In this document: positions 15,724 through 24,144 of the stretch, piece by piece
Layout: every line of letters begins with the position of its first letter
How positions within the stretch are numbered: the stretch's first letter is position 1
Source of the DNA: Actinomycetes bacterium
GTDB taxonomy: Bacteria > Actinomycetota > Actinomycetes > Actinomycetales > Cellulomonadaceae
Assembly: GCA_023424135.1 (NCBI GenBank)
Contig: JAFAEH010000187.1
Coordinates: 1 to 56,845, forward strand
Length of the DNA: 56,845 nt
Reading direction: 5' to 3'
The notes under the pieces: generated by a model
What the model was told of the DNA's origin: nothing
The model's database searches: none
Seen by the model: only the letters and a program-made list of their open reading frames with translations
Translations under genes and position numbers: made by a program

Positions 15724-18700
15724 CTCACGGCGCCGGCACGACATCACCCACGACTACCTGGGAAGCCTCGATGAACCTCGATCTCGCATCCCTCGGATAC
15801 GAGCACGACGCGGCCACACGCCTCTGGATCCGTCCGGGGGCACCCACGTTCGCGTACAACGACGGCGACGAGCACGAGGCCTGGGTCGCTGACGTCGTCC
15901 GCGCTGCGACTGACACGAGCAGCTCGTCACGCGAGCTCGAGACCGGCATCCGCGACTGGCCCTCCCTGTACCACCTGAGCCACCTCCGCGGGAACGTCGT
16001 ACGGCCGTTCGTCGGTGAGCTCGAAGGACCCGTCCTTGAGATCGGTGCGGGGACCGGGGCGATCACGCGCGTCCTGGGAGAGCACGGGCTCGACGTGCTG
16101 GCCGTCGAGGGCTCGCCGCGACGCGCGGCCGTCGCTGCGGACCGCTGCCGCGACCTGCCGAACGTCCGCGTCGTCGCTGACACGGTCCAGGCCTTCGGGC
16201 ATCCCGCGCGCTTCCGCACGGTCGTCCTGGTCGGCGTGCTGGAGTACGCGCGCATGTTCGGCTTCGACATCGTCGACCGGGACCCGGTCGACGTGATGCT
16301 CGAGCACGTCGCAGGGCTCGTCGCCGAAGGCGGCGAGCTCGTGCTGGCGATCGAGAACCAGCTCGGCCTGAAGTACTTCGCTGGCTTCCCCGAGGATCAC
16401 CTGGGTCGCCGCATGGTGGGCGTCGAGGATCGCTACGGCCCGACGACGGCCGTGACCTTCGGTCGAGTCGAGCTCGCGCGACGGCTCCGCGCCGCGGGAC
16501 TGGGCGAGCACCGCTGGCTGTACCCGTTCCCCGACTACAAGCTGCCGACGACCGTCGTGTCGGACCGCGGTCTGGCCCCCGGTTCCGGTTTCGACGCCGG
16601 GCCGCTTGTGGCGGCGACAGGCCGGAGCGACCACCAGGAACCGGCGGTCACGGCCTTCGACCTGACCCGCGCGTGGGGACCCGTGGCACGCAACGGCCTC
16701 CTCGCCGATCTGTCGAGCTCCTTTGTGGTGCGCGCCACGACGGAGCCGCGCGACGTGCCGCGAGAGGCACCGCTCGCGTGGTACTTCGGGTCCGCTGACC
16801 GCCGTCCCGAGTTCCGCAAGATCGTCGAGTTCGTCCCGGTGAGCGACGGCGTTCGCGTCACGCGCCGACGTACGCACCCTGCGCTTCCCGACGAGGTCGG
16901 CAGTGTCCGCCTGGTGCTTGAGGACGAGGACTACCAGGCGCGCGCGCCGTGGACCCACGCCCTCCACGCCGTCCTGGCCCGGCCGGGCTGGACCGTGGAC
17001 GAGGTCGCCACGTGGTTCGGGACGTGGCTCGACGCGGTCCGACGCCGGGCAGGGCTGCCGGAGGGCAGCACGGACCTCGACGCCGTCGTGCCAGCAGACC
17101 TTCTCGACGCACTTCCACGCAACCTGCTGAGCGGCACCACCCAGTTCTTCGACCTCGAGTGGCACGCCACGGGTTCGCTCACCTTCGGCCACATCGTGTT
17201 CCGTGCGCTGTACGACACGCTCGCGTCCGTCGGACCGGTCGCCGTGCCGAGGGGGGGGACGGCCACCGTGGGCGCACTGCTGGCGGACGTCGCGGCCGCG
17301 CATGGTCTCGTGCTGTCACCGGAACGACTCGCGACAGCCTGGGAGCATGAACGCAGGTTCCAGTCGGACGTGCTCGGCTCGCGCATCGAGGCAGACCTCC
17401 CCACGGTCCTGGCCGCGGCCTTGACAACCGTGCCGACCCAGGACGACGAGCGCTGGCCCGGCACGACATCGGGGGCACAGGTCGAGCAGGCCGCTTCCGC
17501 GGCGGCCGCGCACTTCGCAGCACAGGCGGCCGAGCGCGAGGCGGAGCTGACTGCTGAGATCGAGACGCGGGGACGCGAGCTCGATCGGCTGCGCGCCGCA
17601 CTGGATGTCCTGCACGAGCAGCTCGCGCGTGTCGAGCAGTCCCGCGAGCAGATCGCCAAGGAGCACGGCCGTCTCGAGCGCGACGGCGAAGTGCTGCGCC
17701 ACCAGCTCGCAGTGGCGCACGATCACGGTGCGACCGTCGACGCTGCGCTCGTCGCGGCACGTGCTACCGGCGACGCGCTGCGTCGCGAGCTCGACGCGTA
17801 CCCGGCCACGCTGTCCTGGCGAGTGACGCGACCGCTCCGCGGCGCACGGACGCAGGCCGGGCGCGCCCTGCGCCTGGCAGGGCGCGCCCGAAGAGCCCTC
17901 GTCCGACGCCCCCGGCCAACGGGCTCCCCCGTGACATTCCCACCGGTGCCGTCGACGCCACCGGACGGCCCACCCACCCGCGACGACCTCGATCTCACCT
18001 ACTACCGACGGCGCAACGACGACCTGGACCACCTTGACGACGTCGCGTTGGCGCAGCACTACGCGGCGCACGGGCAGCACGAGGGGCGCCGCGGGCGCTC
18101 GCTGCTCGACACCGCCCGCGTTGTGGAGAACGGGTTCAGCGACGACCGGGAGCGGGTGCTCCTCGTCCTGCACGAGGCGACCCGGACCGGCGCGCCGGTG
18201 CTGGGCTGGAACCTGGTTCGCGAGCTGCGCCGCACGCGCGACGTCGTGGTCGTCCTCCTGCAGGGCGGGGAGATCTCGCGCGAGATCGAGCGCGAGGCCG
18301 ACGCGACCGTCACGCTGGTCGGCGCGGAGCCCTGGCACCCCTCCGAGGCGCGCATCCTCGCTGAGGACCTCGTCGCCAGGTTCGGGCCGTCGTGGGCCGT
18401 GGCGAACTCGGTCGCGACGCACCCCATGATCCCTGCCCTCGAGGACGTCGGCGTTCCCGCGGTCGTGCTCGTGCATGAGTTCGCGTCGAGCATGCGCCCC
18501 CAGGGGGTGCTCGCCGGGGTGTTCGCGACGGCGTCCGAGGTCGTGTTCCCGGCGCCGATCGTCGCCGAGTCCATGCGGCGCGAGTACGCGGACCTCCTGG
18601 CTCGCGAGCACCGTATCGTCGCCCAGGGGCAGTCCCAGCTCCCGGGTGGCGGCAGCGACGAGCACGAGCCTCGGGTCGTCCGGCTCGGTCCGGACGGTAT

Positions 18701-20384
18701 CGAGGCGGACCTGCCGGAGCGTTCGCTCGACGAGTTCCTGGCGGGCCTCGACCCCACGACCGTCCTCGTCGTCGGCGCTGGGACCATCTCGCCGCGCAAG
18801 GGCGTCGAGTTCTTCGTCCAGGCAGCCGACCTGGTGCGCCGCCTGCCGGGCGAGTGCACGGTTGCGTTCGCGTGGATCGGCCACCGGTTCGGCCCGCTGC
18901 AGTGGTACGTCGAAGAGCTGCACGAGCAGGTCCGGCGCAGCGAGGTGAGCGACGTGCTGACGTTCCTGGCCCCGACCGCGGACCTCGGGCCGCTGTACGA
19001 GCGCTCCGACCTCTTCCTGCTGTCCTCGCGGCTAGACCCGCTGCCGAACGTCACCATCGACGCCGCACTGTCGGGGACCCCGGTCGTCGCGTTCGCCGGG
19101 GCGAGCGGGTTCGCCGAGTGGCTCCAGGCCGAACCTCGGCTCGAGCCGCTGGTCGTGCCGCACCTCGACGTCGCCGCGGCCGCGCACCTCGTGCGTCGCC
19201 TCGCCGAGGACGAGACCGAGCGACGGACCCTGGGCGACGCCCTACGTGAGTCCGCGACGCTCGCGTTCGACATGCACGGGTACGCCGACCGCATCGTCGA
19301 GCTGGGCGGCGCGGCACGTGCGGCGACGGACCAGGAGCGCCGTGACGTCGCGACGATCGCGGCGTCCGGCACGTTCGACGTCGAGCTCTACGCCGGGGCC
19401 GACAGCAACCGCGACCCGCTCGACGTCATCCGGGAGTACGTCCACCGGTCGCGGCTCGTCGCACCGCGCGGGCGTGCGCGGACCGGCCTTCTCGCGCGGC
19501 GGCCCGCCGCGGGCTTCCACCCGCTGGTCTACGCCGAGCGGGCCGACGAGTACGACGAGAGCCGCGACGGCGACCCGTACGCGCACTACCTGCGGCGCGG
19601 CCGCCCAGCGGGTCCGTGGGTGCACCCCGTCGTCACGCCCGGCGGCCCGACGGCGTCGGACGACGTCCGCGTGCTCGTGCACGGGCACTTCCACTACACG
19701 GAGCTGGTCGACGACCTGGTCGAACGCCTGGGGAACAACGAGCACGAGGTCGACCTGCACCTGACGACCACCTCGGACGAGCGGGCGGACGACCTGCGCC
19801 GTCGGCTGGACGCGGCGGGAGCGCTGCGCTGGACCGTCGAGACCGTGCCGAACCGTGGGCGCGACCTCGCGCCGCTGGTCACGGCGCTGGGTGCGTCCGC
19901 GCTGGACGGCTACGACCTCGTGCTGCACGTGCACGGCAAGCGCAGCCCGCACGTCACGGGGGACGTCGCGGACCGGTGGCGGACGTTCTTGTGGGAGAAC
20001 CTCGTCGGCGGCGAGCATCCGATGCTCGACGTCGCGCTCGGTGCGTTCGCGGCCGATCCCACCCTGGGCCTGCTGTGGCCGGAGGACCCGCACCTCAACG
20101 ACTGGGACCTCAACCGCCCGCACGGGGAGGATCTCGCCCGCCGGCTGTCTCTGCGCACCCCGCTGCCGAACCACCTGGACTTCCCGATGGGAGCCATGTT
20201 CTGGGCCCGCCCCGCGGCGCTGCGCCCGCTGCTCGACGCGGGCCTGACCTGGGAGGACTACCCTGCCGAGCCGCTGCCGATCGACGGGACGATGCTCCAC
20301 GCGCTCGAGCGCCTGCTGCCCCTGGTGGCAGCGGACGCGGGCTTCGGGTTCGCGACGACCCGGGTACCGGGGGTCACGCGCTGA
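15720..20384 (+). CDS. Giant fusion: SAM methyltransferase - coiled coil - GT4 - RgpF (rhamnan synthesis F) domains
   Basis: The protein has 1554 residues from the ATG at 15720, which overlaps the previous stop; an ATG at 15771 is an alternative. Residues about 60-330 are a class I methyltransferase with LEIGAGTGAITRVLGEHG at about 105-122. An uncharacterised region extends to about 580, and a heptad-like coiled coil covers about 585-695. The coil ends in TLSWRVTRPLRG, followed by a basic proline-rich hinge. Residues about 805-1195 are a GT4 domain, with VVGAGTISPRKGVEFF near 1017 and LFLLSSRLDPLPNVTIDAAL near 1098. Residues about 1315-1554 are an RgpF domain (VLVHGHFHYTELVDDL, then VLHVHGKRSPH), as in rhamnan synthesis proteins. 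With four rml genes nearby, a role in building or modifying a rhamnose-containing glycan is likely. Confidence 0.88.
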   Translation: MTHGAGTTSPTTTWEASMNLDLASLGYEHDAATRLWIRPGAPTFAYNDGDEHEAWVADVVRAATDTSSSSRELETGIRDWPSLYHLSHLRGNVVRPFVGELEGPVLEIGAGTGAITRVLGEHGLDVLAVEGSPRRAAVAADRCRDLPNVRVVADTVQAFGHPARFRTVVLVGVLEYARMFGFDIVDRDPVDVMLEHVAGLVAEGGELVLAIENQLGLKYFAGFPEDHLGRRMVGVEDRYGPTTAVTFGRVELARRLRAAGLGEHRWLYPFPDYKLPTTVVSDRGLAPGSGFDAGPLVAATGRSDHQEPAVTAFDLTRAWGPVARNGLLADLSSSFVVRATTEPRDVPREAPLAWYFGSADRRPEFRKIVEFVPVSDGVRVTRRRTHPALPDEVGSVRLVLEDEDYQARAPWTHALHAVLARPGWTVDEVATWFGTWLDAVRRRAGLPEGSTDLDAVVPADLLDALPRNLLSGTTQFFDLEWHATGSLTFGHIVFRALYDTLASVGPVAVPRGGTATVGALLADVAAAHGLVLSPERLATAWEHERRFQSDVLGSRIEADLPTVLAAALTTVPTQDDERWPGTTSGAQVEQAASAAAAHFAAQAAEREAELTAEIETRGRELDRLRAALDVLHEQLARVEQSREQIAKEHGRLERDGEVLRHQLAVAHDHGATVDAALVAARATGDALRRELDAYPATLSWRVTRPLRGARTQAGRALRLAGRARRALVRRPRPTGSPVTFPPVPSTPPDGPPTRDDLDLTYYRRRNDDLDHLDDVALAQHYAAHGQHEGRRGRSLLDTARVVENGFSDDRERVLLVLHEATRTGAPVLGWNLVRELRRTRDVVVVLLQGGEISREIEREADATVTLVGAEPWHPSEARILAEDLVARFGPSWAVANSVATHPMIPALEDVGVPAVVLVHEFASSMRPQGVLAGVFATASEVVFPAPIVAESMRREYADLLAREHRIVAQGQSQLPGGGSDEHEPRVVRLGPDGIEADLPERSLDEFLAGLDPTTVLVVGAGTISPRKGVEFFVQAADLVRRLPGECTVAFAWIGHRFGPLQWYVEELHEQVRRSEVSDVLTFLAPTADLGPLYERSDLFLLSSRLDPLPNVTIDAALSGTPVVAFAGASGFAEWLQAEPRLEPLVVPHLDVAAAAHLVRRLAEDETERRTLGDALRESATLAFDMHGYADRIVELGGAARAATDQERRDVATIAASGTFDVELYAGADSNRDPLDVIREYVHRSRLVAPRGRARTGLLARRPAAGFHPLVYAERADEYDESRDGDPYAHYLRRGRPAGPWVHPVVTPGGPTASDDVRVLVHGHFHYTELVDDLVERLGNNEHEVDLHLTTTSDERADDLRRRLDAAGALRWTVETVPNRGRDLAPLVTALGASALDGYDLVLHVHGKRSPHVTGDVADRWRTFLWENLVGGEHPMLDVALGAFAADPTLGLLWPEDPHLNDWDLNRPHGEDLARRLSLRTPLPNHLDFPMGAMFWARPAALRPLLDAGLTWEDYPAEPLPIDGTMLHALERLLPLVAADAGFGFATTRVPGVTR

Positions 20385-20514
20385 TCCGTCCGGGTGAGAT
20401 GCCTGACCGTCGTCAGATCGAGACCCGAAACGGCACCTGTGCGGGGGCTGTGCGCCCTAGGTTGAGTGCGCCGCATCACAGACGTGCAGCACATTCATCC
20501 GAAAGGTCACTCAC
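20385..20514 (+). promoter_or_regulatory. Putative promoter region of the CAP-DUF5648 pair
   Basis: A 130-base gap after the giant transferase gene. TAGGTT at 20458-20463 fits a -10 box and leaves a leader of about 45 bases that ends in AAAGGT before the GTG at 20515. No strong hairpin was seen downstream of the giant gene. Confidence 0.35.
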
Positions 20515-21534
20515 GTGCGTTCCACGCCCACCCGGCGAGCCCTCACAGCCGTCGTCGCCGCCGCCCTCGCCGGTGCGCTCGGTACGTCCACCGCCGCAGC
20601 CTCCGACCCCACCCTCGAGAAGGCCGTCGAGCAGCTGGCGCCGACCGCGGCCCAGCCGTACACTCGCGTCGCGCCCGAGGCCACTCCTTTGGCCGCGTCT
20701 GCCGATGCCTCGAATGACGGCTGGGAGTGGACGCTGTTCCAGAAGATCAACGTCGACCGGATCGCGTGGTCGGCACCGCCCGTGATCCGACACGGATCGC
20801 TCGACGCGGTCGCCGGGCAGTGGGCCACGACGCAGGCGGCCGCTGGCACGTTCGACCTCGACCCGCAGGTCGAGACGAAGATTCCCGCCGGGAGCCATGG
20901 CGGTATCGAGCTGCTGTACTGGTCGGCTGGAACCGACGTGCAGTACTTCCTCGAGCAGGTGGCCGCGGCGGTAGAGGTCGACGGGCTGTACGACAACTTC
21001 ACCGACTCCGGCATCGCAGTCGTCCAAGGCGGCGGGTACCTGTATGCGTACGTGCTGCTCGCCGAGTACGCCCACAGCACGCCCCAGCCCGGTGAGCTCC
21101 CGCTGTACCGGTTCTACAAGCCCTCGTCGGGCACGCACTTCTACTCGACGTCCGCCGGTGAGCGGAACAACGTCATCGTGTACCCCGACTACCGGTACGA
21201 GGGTCTGGTCGCCTACATCAAGACCCCGACGTCGACCGGGAGCGGACTGCGTGACCTCAACCGCTTCTACCTGCGCTCGGCGGGCACGCACTTCTACACA
21301 TCGTCTCCGGCGGAGTACCAGGCCGTCCGGACCTACCCGCAGTACTCGCTCGACGGGGTCGCGGGCCGCGTGCACTCAGCCGCCGGTAGCGGCCTGACGG
21401 CCATGCATCGCTTCTTCCGCCCCTCGTCGGGCACGCACTTCTACACGGCCAACGCAAGCGAGGTCGAGTCCGTGAAGAAGATTCCTGGCTACCGCTACGA
21501 GGGCATCGCCTTCTACCTGCGCGTCGCCGGCTGA
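20515..21534 (+). CDS. Secreted protein with CAP-like domain and DUF5648 repeats, copy 1
   Basis: The protein has 339 residues from a GTG start, with AAAGGT about nine bases upstream. The N-terminus is a classic signal peptide (RRALTAVVAAALAGALG, cleavage near STAAA-SD). Residues about 70-190 look like a divergent CAP/SCP domain: FQKINVDRIAW, an AVAGQWATTQAA helix, then DNFTDSGIAVVQGGGYLYAYVLLA, which matches the family pattern of a metal-free core. Residues about 193-338 hold three DUF5648 repeats, each with a RFY...GTHFY block (LYRFYKPSSGTHFYSTS, NRFYLRSAGTHFYTSS, HRFFRPSSGTHFYTAN). Function unknown; DUF5648 is often found on secreted enzymes and adhesins. A near-copy follows. Confidence 0.82.
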   Translation: MRSTPTRRALTAVVAAALAGALGTSTAAASDPTLEKAVEQLAPTAAQPYTRVAPEATPLAASADASNDGWEWTLFQKINVDRIAWSAPPVIRHGSLDAVAGQWATTQAAAGTFDLDPQVETKIPAGSHGGIELLYWSAGTDVQYFLEQVAAAVEVDGLYDNFTDSGIAVVQGGGYLYAYVLLAEYAHSTPQPGELPLYRFYKPSSGTHFYSTSAGERNNVIVYPDYRYEGLVAYIKTPTSTGSGLRDLNRFYLRSAGTHFYTSSPAEYQAVRTYPQYSLDGVAGRVHSAAGSGLTAMHRFFRPSSGTHFYTANASEVESVKKIPGYRYEGIAFYLRVAG

Positions 21535-21543
21535 CGACCCGCA

Positions 21544-21578
21544 CGGGTGGGACGGCGCAGTGGGCGCCGTCCCACCCG
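21544..21578 (+). terminator. Strong intrinsic hairpin after the first CAP-DUF5648 gene
   Basis: A perfect 15-base-pair stem (21544-21558 with 21564-21578) with a 5-base AGTGG loop lies ten bases after the stop codon. There is no T-run, as is common in high-GC actinobacteria. It should separate the two tandem paralogues, or attenuate read-through into the second. Confidence 0.8.
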
Positions 21579-21617
21579 GCTCCTAGCACCCGCTCCGCCC
21601 ACGTGGAAGGCAGACCC

Positions 21618-22565
21618 ATGAGCCGCCAACGGCGTCCAGGACGGCTCACCGTCCTCGCCCCGCTCGTCCTCGCGCTCGGGCTCCTCGCTCCGGCTGCTCC
21701 GGCCGGGGCGAGCGCTCTCGTCGTGGGCCACGACGAGACCGAGTGGTTCGTCCTGTCCCTCGTGAACAGCTCGCGCACCGTCGAGGAGGCCCCCGTTGCG
21801 CGTACGCGCACGCTCGACGCCCTGGCGTCCACGTGCGTGCGCGACCAGGCGACCGCCGGCGCGGTGTCCCCCGAGCCTGTCCAGTACCTGTCGCAGACAC
21901 CCCCGGGAGCCTTCGACTCCATCGTCCTGGTACGACGCTCGTCGCCCTGGGTCGTCGACTCCGGGGACTTCGTCACCGACGTGTGGAGCTCGCGGCTCAT
22001 CATGGATGCGCGCGCGCCGGCGATGACCGACGCGGGCGTTGCTGTGGCGCGCGACGGCACCTCGTACTGGGTGTGCGTCGTCCTCGCGGCATACGACCAC
22101 GGCAGCCCTGCCCGTGACGAGCTCCCCCTGTACCGGTTCTTCCGGCCGGAGAGCGGGACGCACCTGTACTCGACATCCGCCGCCGAGCGCGACCGGGTCG
22201 CCTCGCAGTCCTGGGAATACCGGTACGAGGGGCTCGTCGGCTTCGTCGGTGCCCCGAGATCGGCTGCGTCGGGCGCTGTCCAGGATCTGTACCGCTTCTA
22301 CCGTCCGGTGTCCGGGACACACTTCTACACGGCGACGCGTCACGAGTTCGAGTCGGTGCTGCGACACCCCGAGTACCGGCTCGACGGGCTCGCCGGCAGA
22401 GTCCGCAGTACACCCGGCGACGGCCTGGTCGCGATGCACCGCTTCTACCGTCCCGCGTCCGGGACACACTTCTACAGCGCGAACGCGACCGAGGTCGACG
22501 CTGTGAAGCAACTCCGTGGCTACACCTACGAGGGTGTCGCCTTCTACCTCCGACCCGCACGCTGA
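21618..22565 (+). CDS. Secreted protein with CAP-like domain and DUF5648 repeats, copy 2
   Basis: The protein has 315 residues starting MSRQRR at 21618, with GGAAGG upstream; the in-frame ATG at 21603 would overlap that site. A signal peptide ends near PAGASA. Residues about 35-165 are a divergent CAP-like domain: LVNSSRTVEEAPV, the LDALASTCVRDQATAG helix and a DAGVAVARDGTSYWVCVVLA core. Three DUF5648 repeats then follow, each with the RFYRP-SGTH-FY pattern. It is a diverged tandem duplicate of the gene at 20515 and meets rmlD tail to tail with only four bases between stops. It is likely exported and may act on, or bind to, the surface glycan; that is inference from location only. Confidence 0.82.
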   Translation: MSRQRRPGRLTVLAPLVLALGLLAPAAPAGASALVVGHDETEWFVLSLVNSSRTVEEAPVARTRTLDALASTCVRDQATAGAVSPEPVQYLSQTPPGAFDSIVLVRRSSPWVVDSGDFVTDVWSSRLIMDARAPAMTDAGVAVARDGTSYWVCVVLAAYDHGSPARDELPLYRFFRPESGTHLYSTSAAERDRVASQSWEYRYEGLVGFVGAPRSAASGAVQDLYRFYRPVSGTHFYTATRHEFESVLRHPEYRLDGLAGRVRSTPGDGLVAMHRFYRPASGTHFYSANATEVDAVKQLRGYTYEGVAFYLRPAR

Positions 22566-22569
22566 CGGG

Positions 22570-23430
22570 TCAGGATTCCCGGTGCAGGACCCGGTCCGCC
22601 GCGACCGCCCAACGCCCCACCCAGTCCCCGATCGGCTGCACACCGGCAGCGACGAGCGCGTCGTGCCCCAGCACCGAGTACGACGGTCGAGGCGCAGGAC
22701 GCACATACACGTCGGACGTCGTCTCGCGCACGATCGCCGGGTCCATGCCAGCGGCGGCGACGGCCGCCTGCGCGAACCCGTGCCACGACGTCTGCCCCGA
22801 GGACGTGCCGTGGTACGTGCCCGACGGCGCGCCGGCGGCGACCAGCCGCTCGACAAGGTCCGCGAGGTCGACGGTCCAGGTGGGCTGCCCGACCTGGTCG
22901 GCGATCACGTCCAGTCCGCCCTTCTCGGCCGCGACGCGAGCGATGGTTCGCGGGAAGCAGGCGCCGTGCGCGCCGTAGAGCCACGCGGTCCGCACGATCA
23001 GGTGGTCAGGGGTCTCGGCGCGCACGGCCCACTCTCCCGCGGCCTTGGTGCGCCCGTACGCCGACCGCGGCGCGATCGGCGCGTCCTCGGCGTACGGCGC
23101 GTCGGCGTCGCCCGCGAAGACGTAGTCGGTCGAGATCTGCACGAGCCGTGCGCCGTGACGGCGGGCCGACCGTGCGAGCAGCTGCGGGCCCACGGCGTTG
23201 ATCGTGAACGCGCTCTGCTCGTCGGACTCGGCCGCGTCGACGGCGGTGTGCGCTGCGCAGTTCACGACGACGTCGTGACCGGCCGCTGCGTCCGGCGTGG
23301 CTGCGGGGTCCGTGATGTCGAGCTCGGCCCGGTCGAGCCCGACGACGTCGTGCCCGCGCTCCCCCAGCAGCGCCACGAGGTCCTGCCCGAGCATCCCCCT
23401 GGCCCCGACGACCAACCAGCGCACCTGCAT
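22570..23430 (-). CDS. rmlD: dTDP-4-dehydrorhamnose reductase
   Basis: The final step of dTDP-L-rhamnose synthesis, NAD(P)H-dependent reduction of dTDP-4-keto-L-rhamnose. The protein has 286 residues from the ATG at 23430; a longer in-frame start would run through the promoter. GARGMLG (9-15) is the cofactor loop, ISTDYVF (about 99-105) the active-site strand, and Tyr125/Lys129 in SAYGRTK the catalytic pair. VRTAWLYG and the late SYSVLGHDAL block are typical of RmlD. It is divergent from rmlC across 80 bases. Confidence 0.95.
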   Translation of the reverse strand: MQVRWLVVGARGMLGQDLVALLGERGHDVVGLDRAELDITDPAATPDAAAGHDVVVNCAAHTAVDAAESDEQSAFTINAVGPQLLARSARRHGARLVQISTDYVFAGDADAPYAEDAPIAPRSAYGRTKAAGEWAVRAETPDHLIVRTAWLYGAHGACFPRTIARVAAEKGGLDVIADQVGQPTWTVDLADLVERLVAAGAPSGTYHGTSSGQTSWHGFAQAAVAAAGMDPAIVRETTSDVYVRPAPRPSYSVLGHDALVAAGVQPIGDWVGRWAVAADRVLHRES

Positions 23431-23510
23431 CTCCGTCCGACGTCCCGACTGCCCCGGTGAGCCTACCGGCGCGGCTAGGCTCTCCGTGTCCGCATGCACG
23501 AGAGGAAGCC
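23431..23510. promoter_or_regulatory. Divergent rmlD-rmlC promoter region with paired TAGGCT boxes
   Basis: TAGGCT on the minus strand (23465-23460) points at rmlD and TAGGCT on the plus strand (23476-23481) points at rmlC. The two identical boxes are 10 bases apart, back to back, so polymerases at the two promoters would clash or be co-regulated. AGAGGA before the rmlC ATG is the ribosome site. Confidence 0.6.
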
Positions 23511-24125
23511 ATGACCTACCGCGAGCTCGCCGTCCCCGGCGCCTGGGAGATCACGCCCGTCCAGCACGGCGACCCGCGAGGGGTCTTCCTCGAGTGGTTC
23601 CAGGGCGCGCCGTTCGCGCAGGAGGTGGGTCACCGGTTCGCGCTCGGGCAGGCCAACTGCTCGGTGTCGGCCGCCGGAGTCCTGCGTGGCATCCACTACG
23701 CCGACGTCCCCCCGGGGCAGGCCAAGTACGTGACGTGCGCGAAGGGCGCCGTCCTCGACGTCGTGGTCGACATCCGTGTCGGGTCACCGACCTTCGGGCA
23801 GTGGGACACGGTCCTGCTGGACGACACCGACCGCCGCGCGATCTACCTGTCCGAGGGGCTGGGTCACGCGTTCTTCTCGCTCGAGGACGACTCGACCGTG
23901 CTCTACCTGTGCAGCACGCCGTACGCCCCGGGCCGCGAGCACGGCGTGCACCCCCTCGACGAGACGATCGGCATCGAGTGGCCCACGCACGACCGCCACG
24001 GCCGGGCCGTCGAGCCGCAGCTCTCGGATAAGGACACGCAGGCGCCGACACTCGCGCAGGCCGCCGAGCAAGGGCTGCTGCCGACGTACGAGGAGAGCCT
24101 GCGCTACCGCGCGTCGCTGGCCTGA
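23511..24125 (+). CDS. rmlC: dTDP-4-dehydrorhamnose 3,5-epimerase
   Basis: This enzyme epimerises dTDP-4-keto-6-deoxy-glucose at C3 and C5. The protein has 204 residues from the ATG at 23511, with AGAGGA four bases upstream. The cupin core carries GVLRGIHY with the catalytic His62, AKYVTCAKGAVLDVVVDIR after it, and the tyrosine block STVLYLCSTPY near 128-138. The length and motif order are normal for RmlC. It converges with the GT4 operon that ends at 24145. Confidence 0.95.
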   Translation: MTYRELAVPGAWEITPVQHGDPRGVFLEWFQGAPFAQEVGHRFALGQANCSVSAAGVLRGIHYADVPPGQAKYVTCAKGAVLDVVVDIRVGSPTFGQWDTVLLDDTDRRAIYLSEGLGHAFFSLEDDSTVLYLCSTPYAPGREHGVHPLDETIGIEWPTHDRHGRAVEPQLSDKDTQAPTLAQAAEQGLLPTYEESLRYRASLA

Positions 24126-24144
24126 GGCGTCCCGGAGGCGCCGC

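Noticed and set aside
21544..21578. Hairpin considered as a riboswitch or small RNA.
   Set aside because: A simple long stem with a 5-base loop just after a stop codon is better explained as a terminator.
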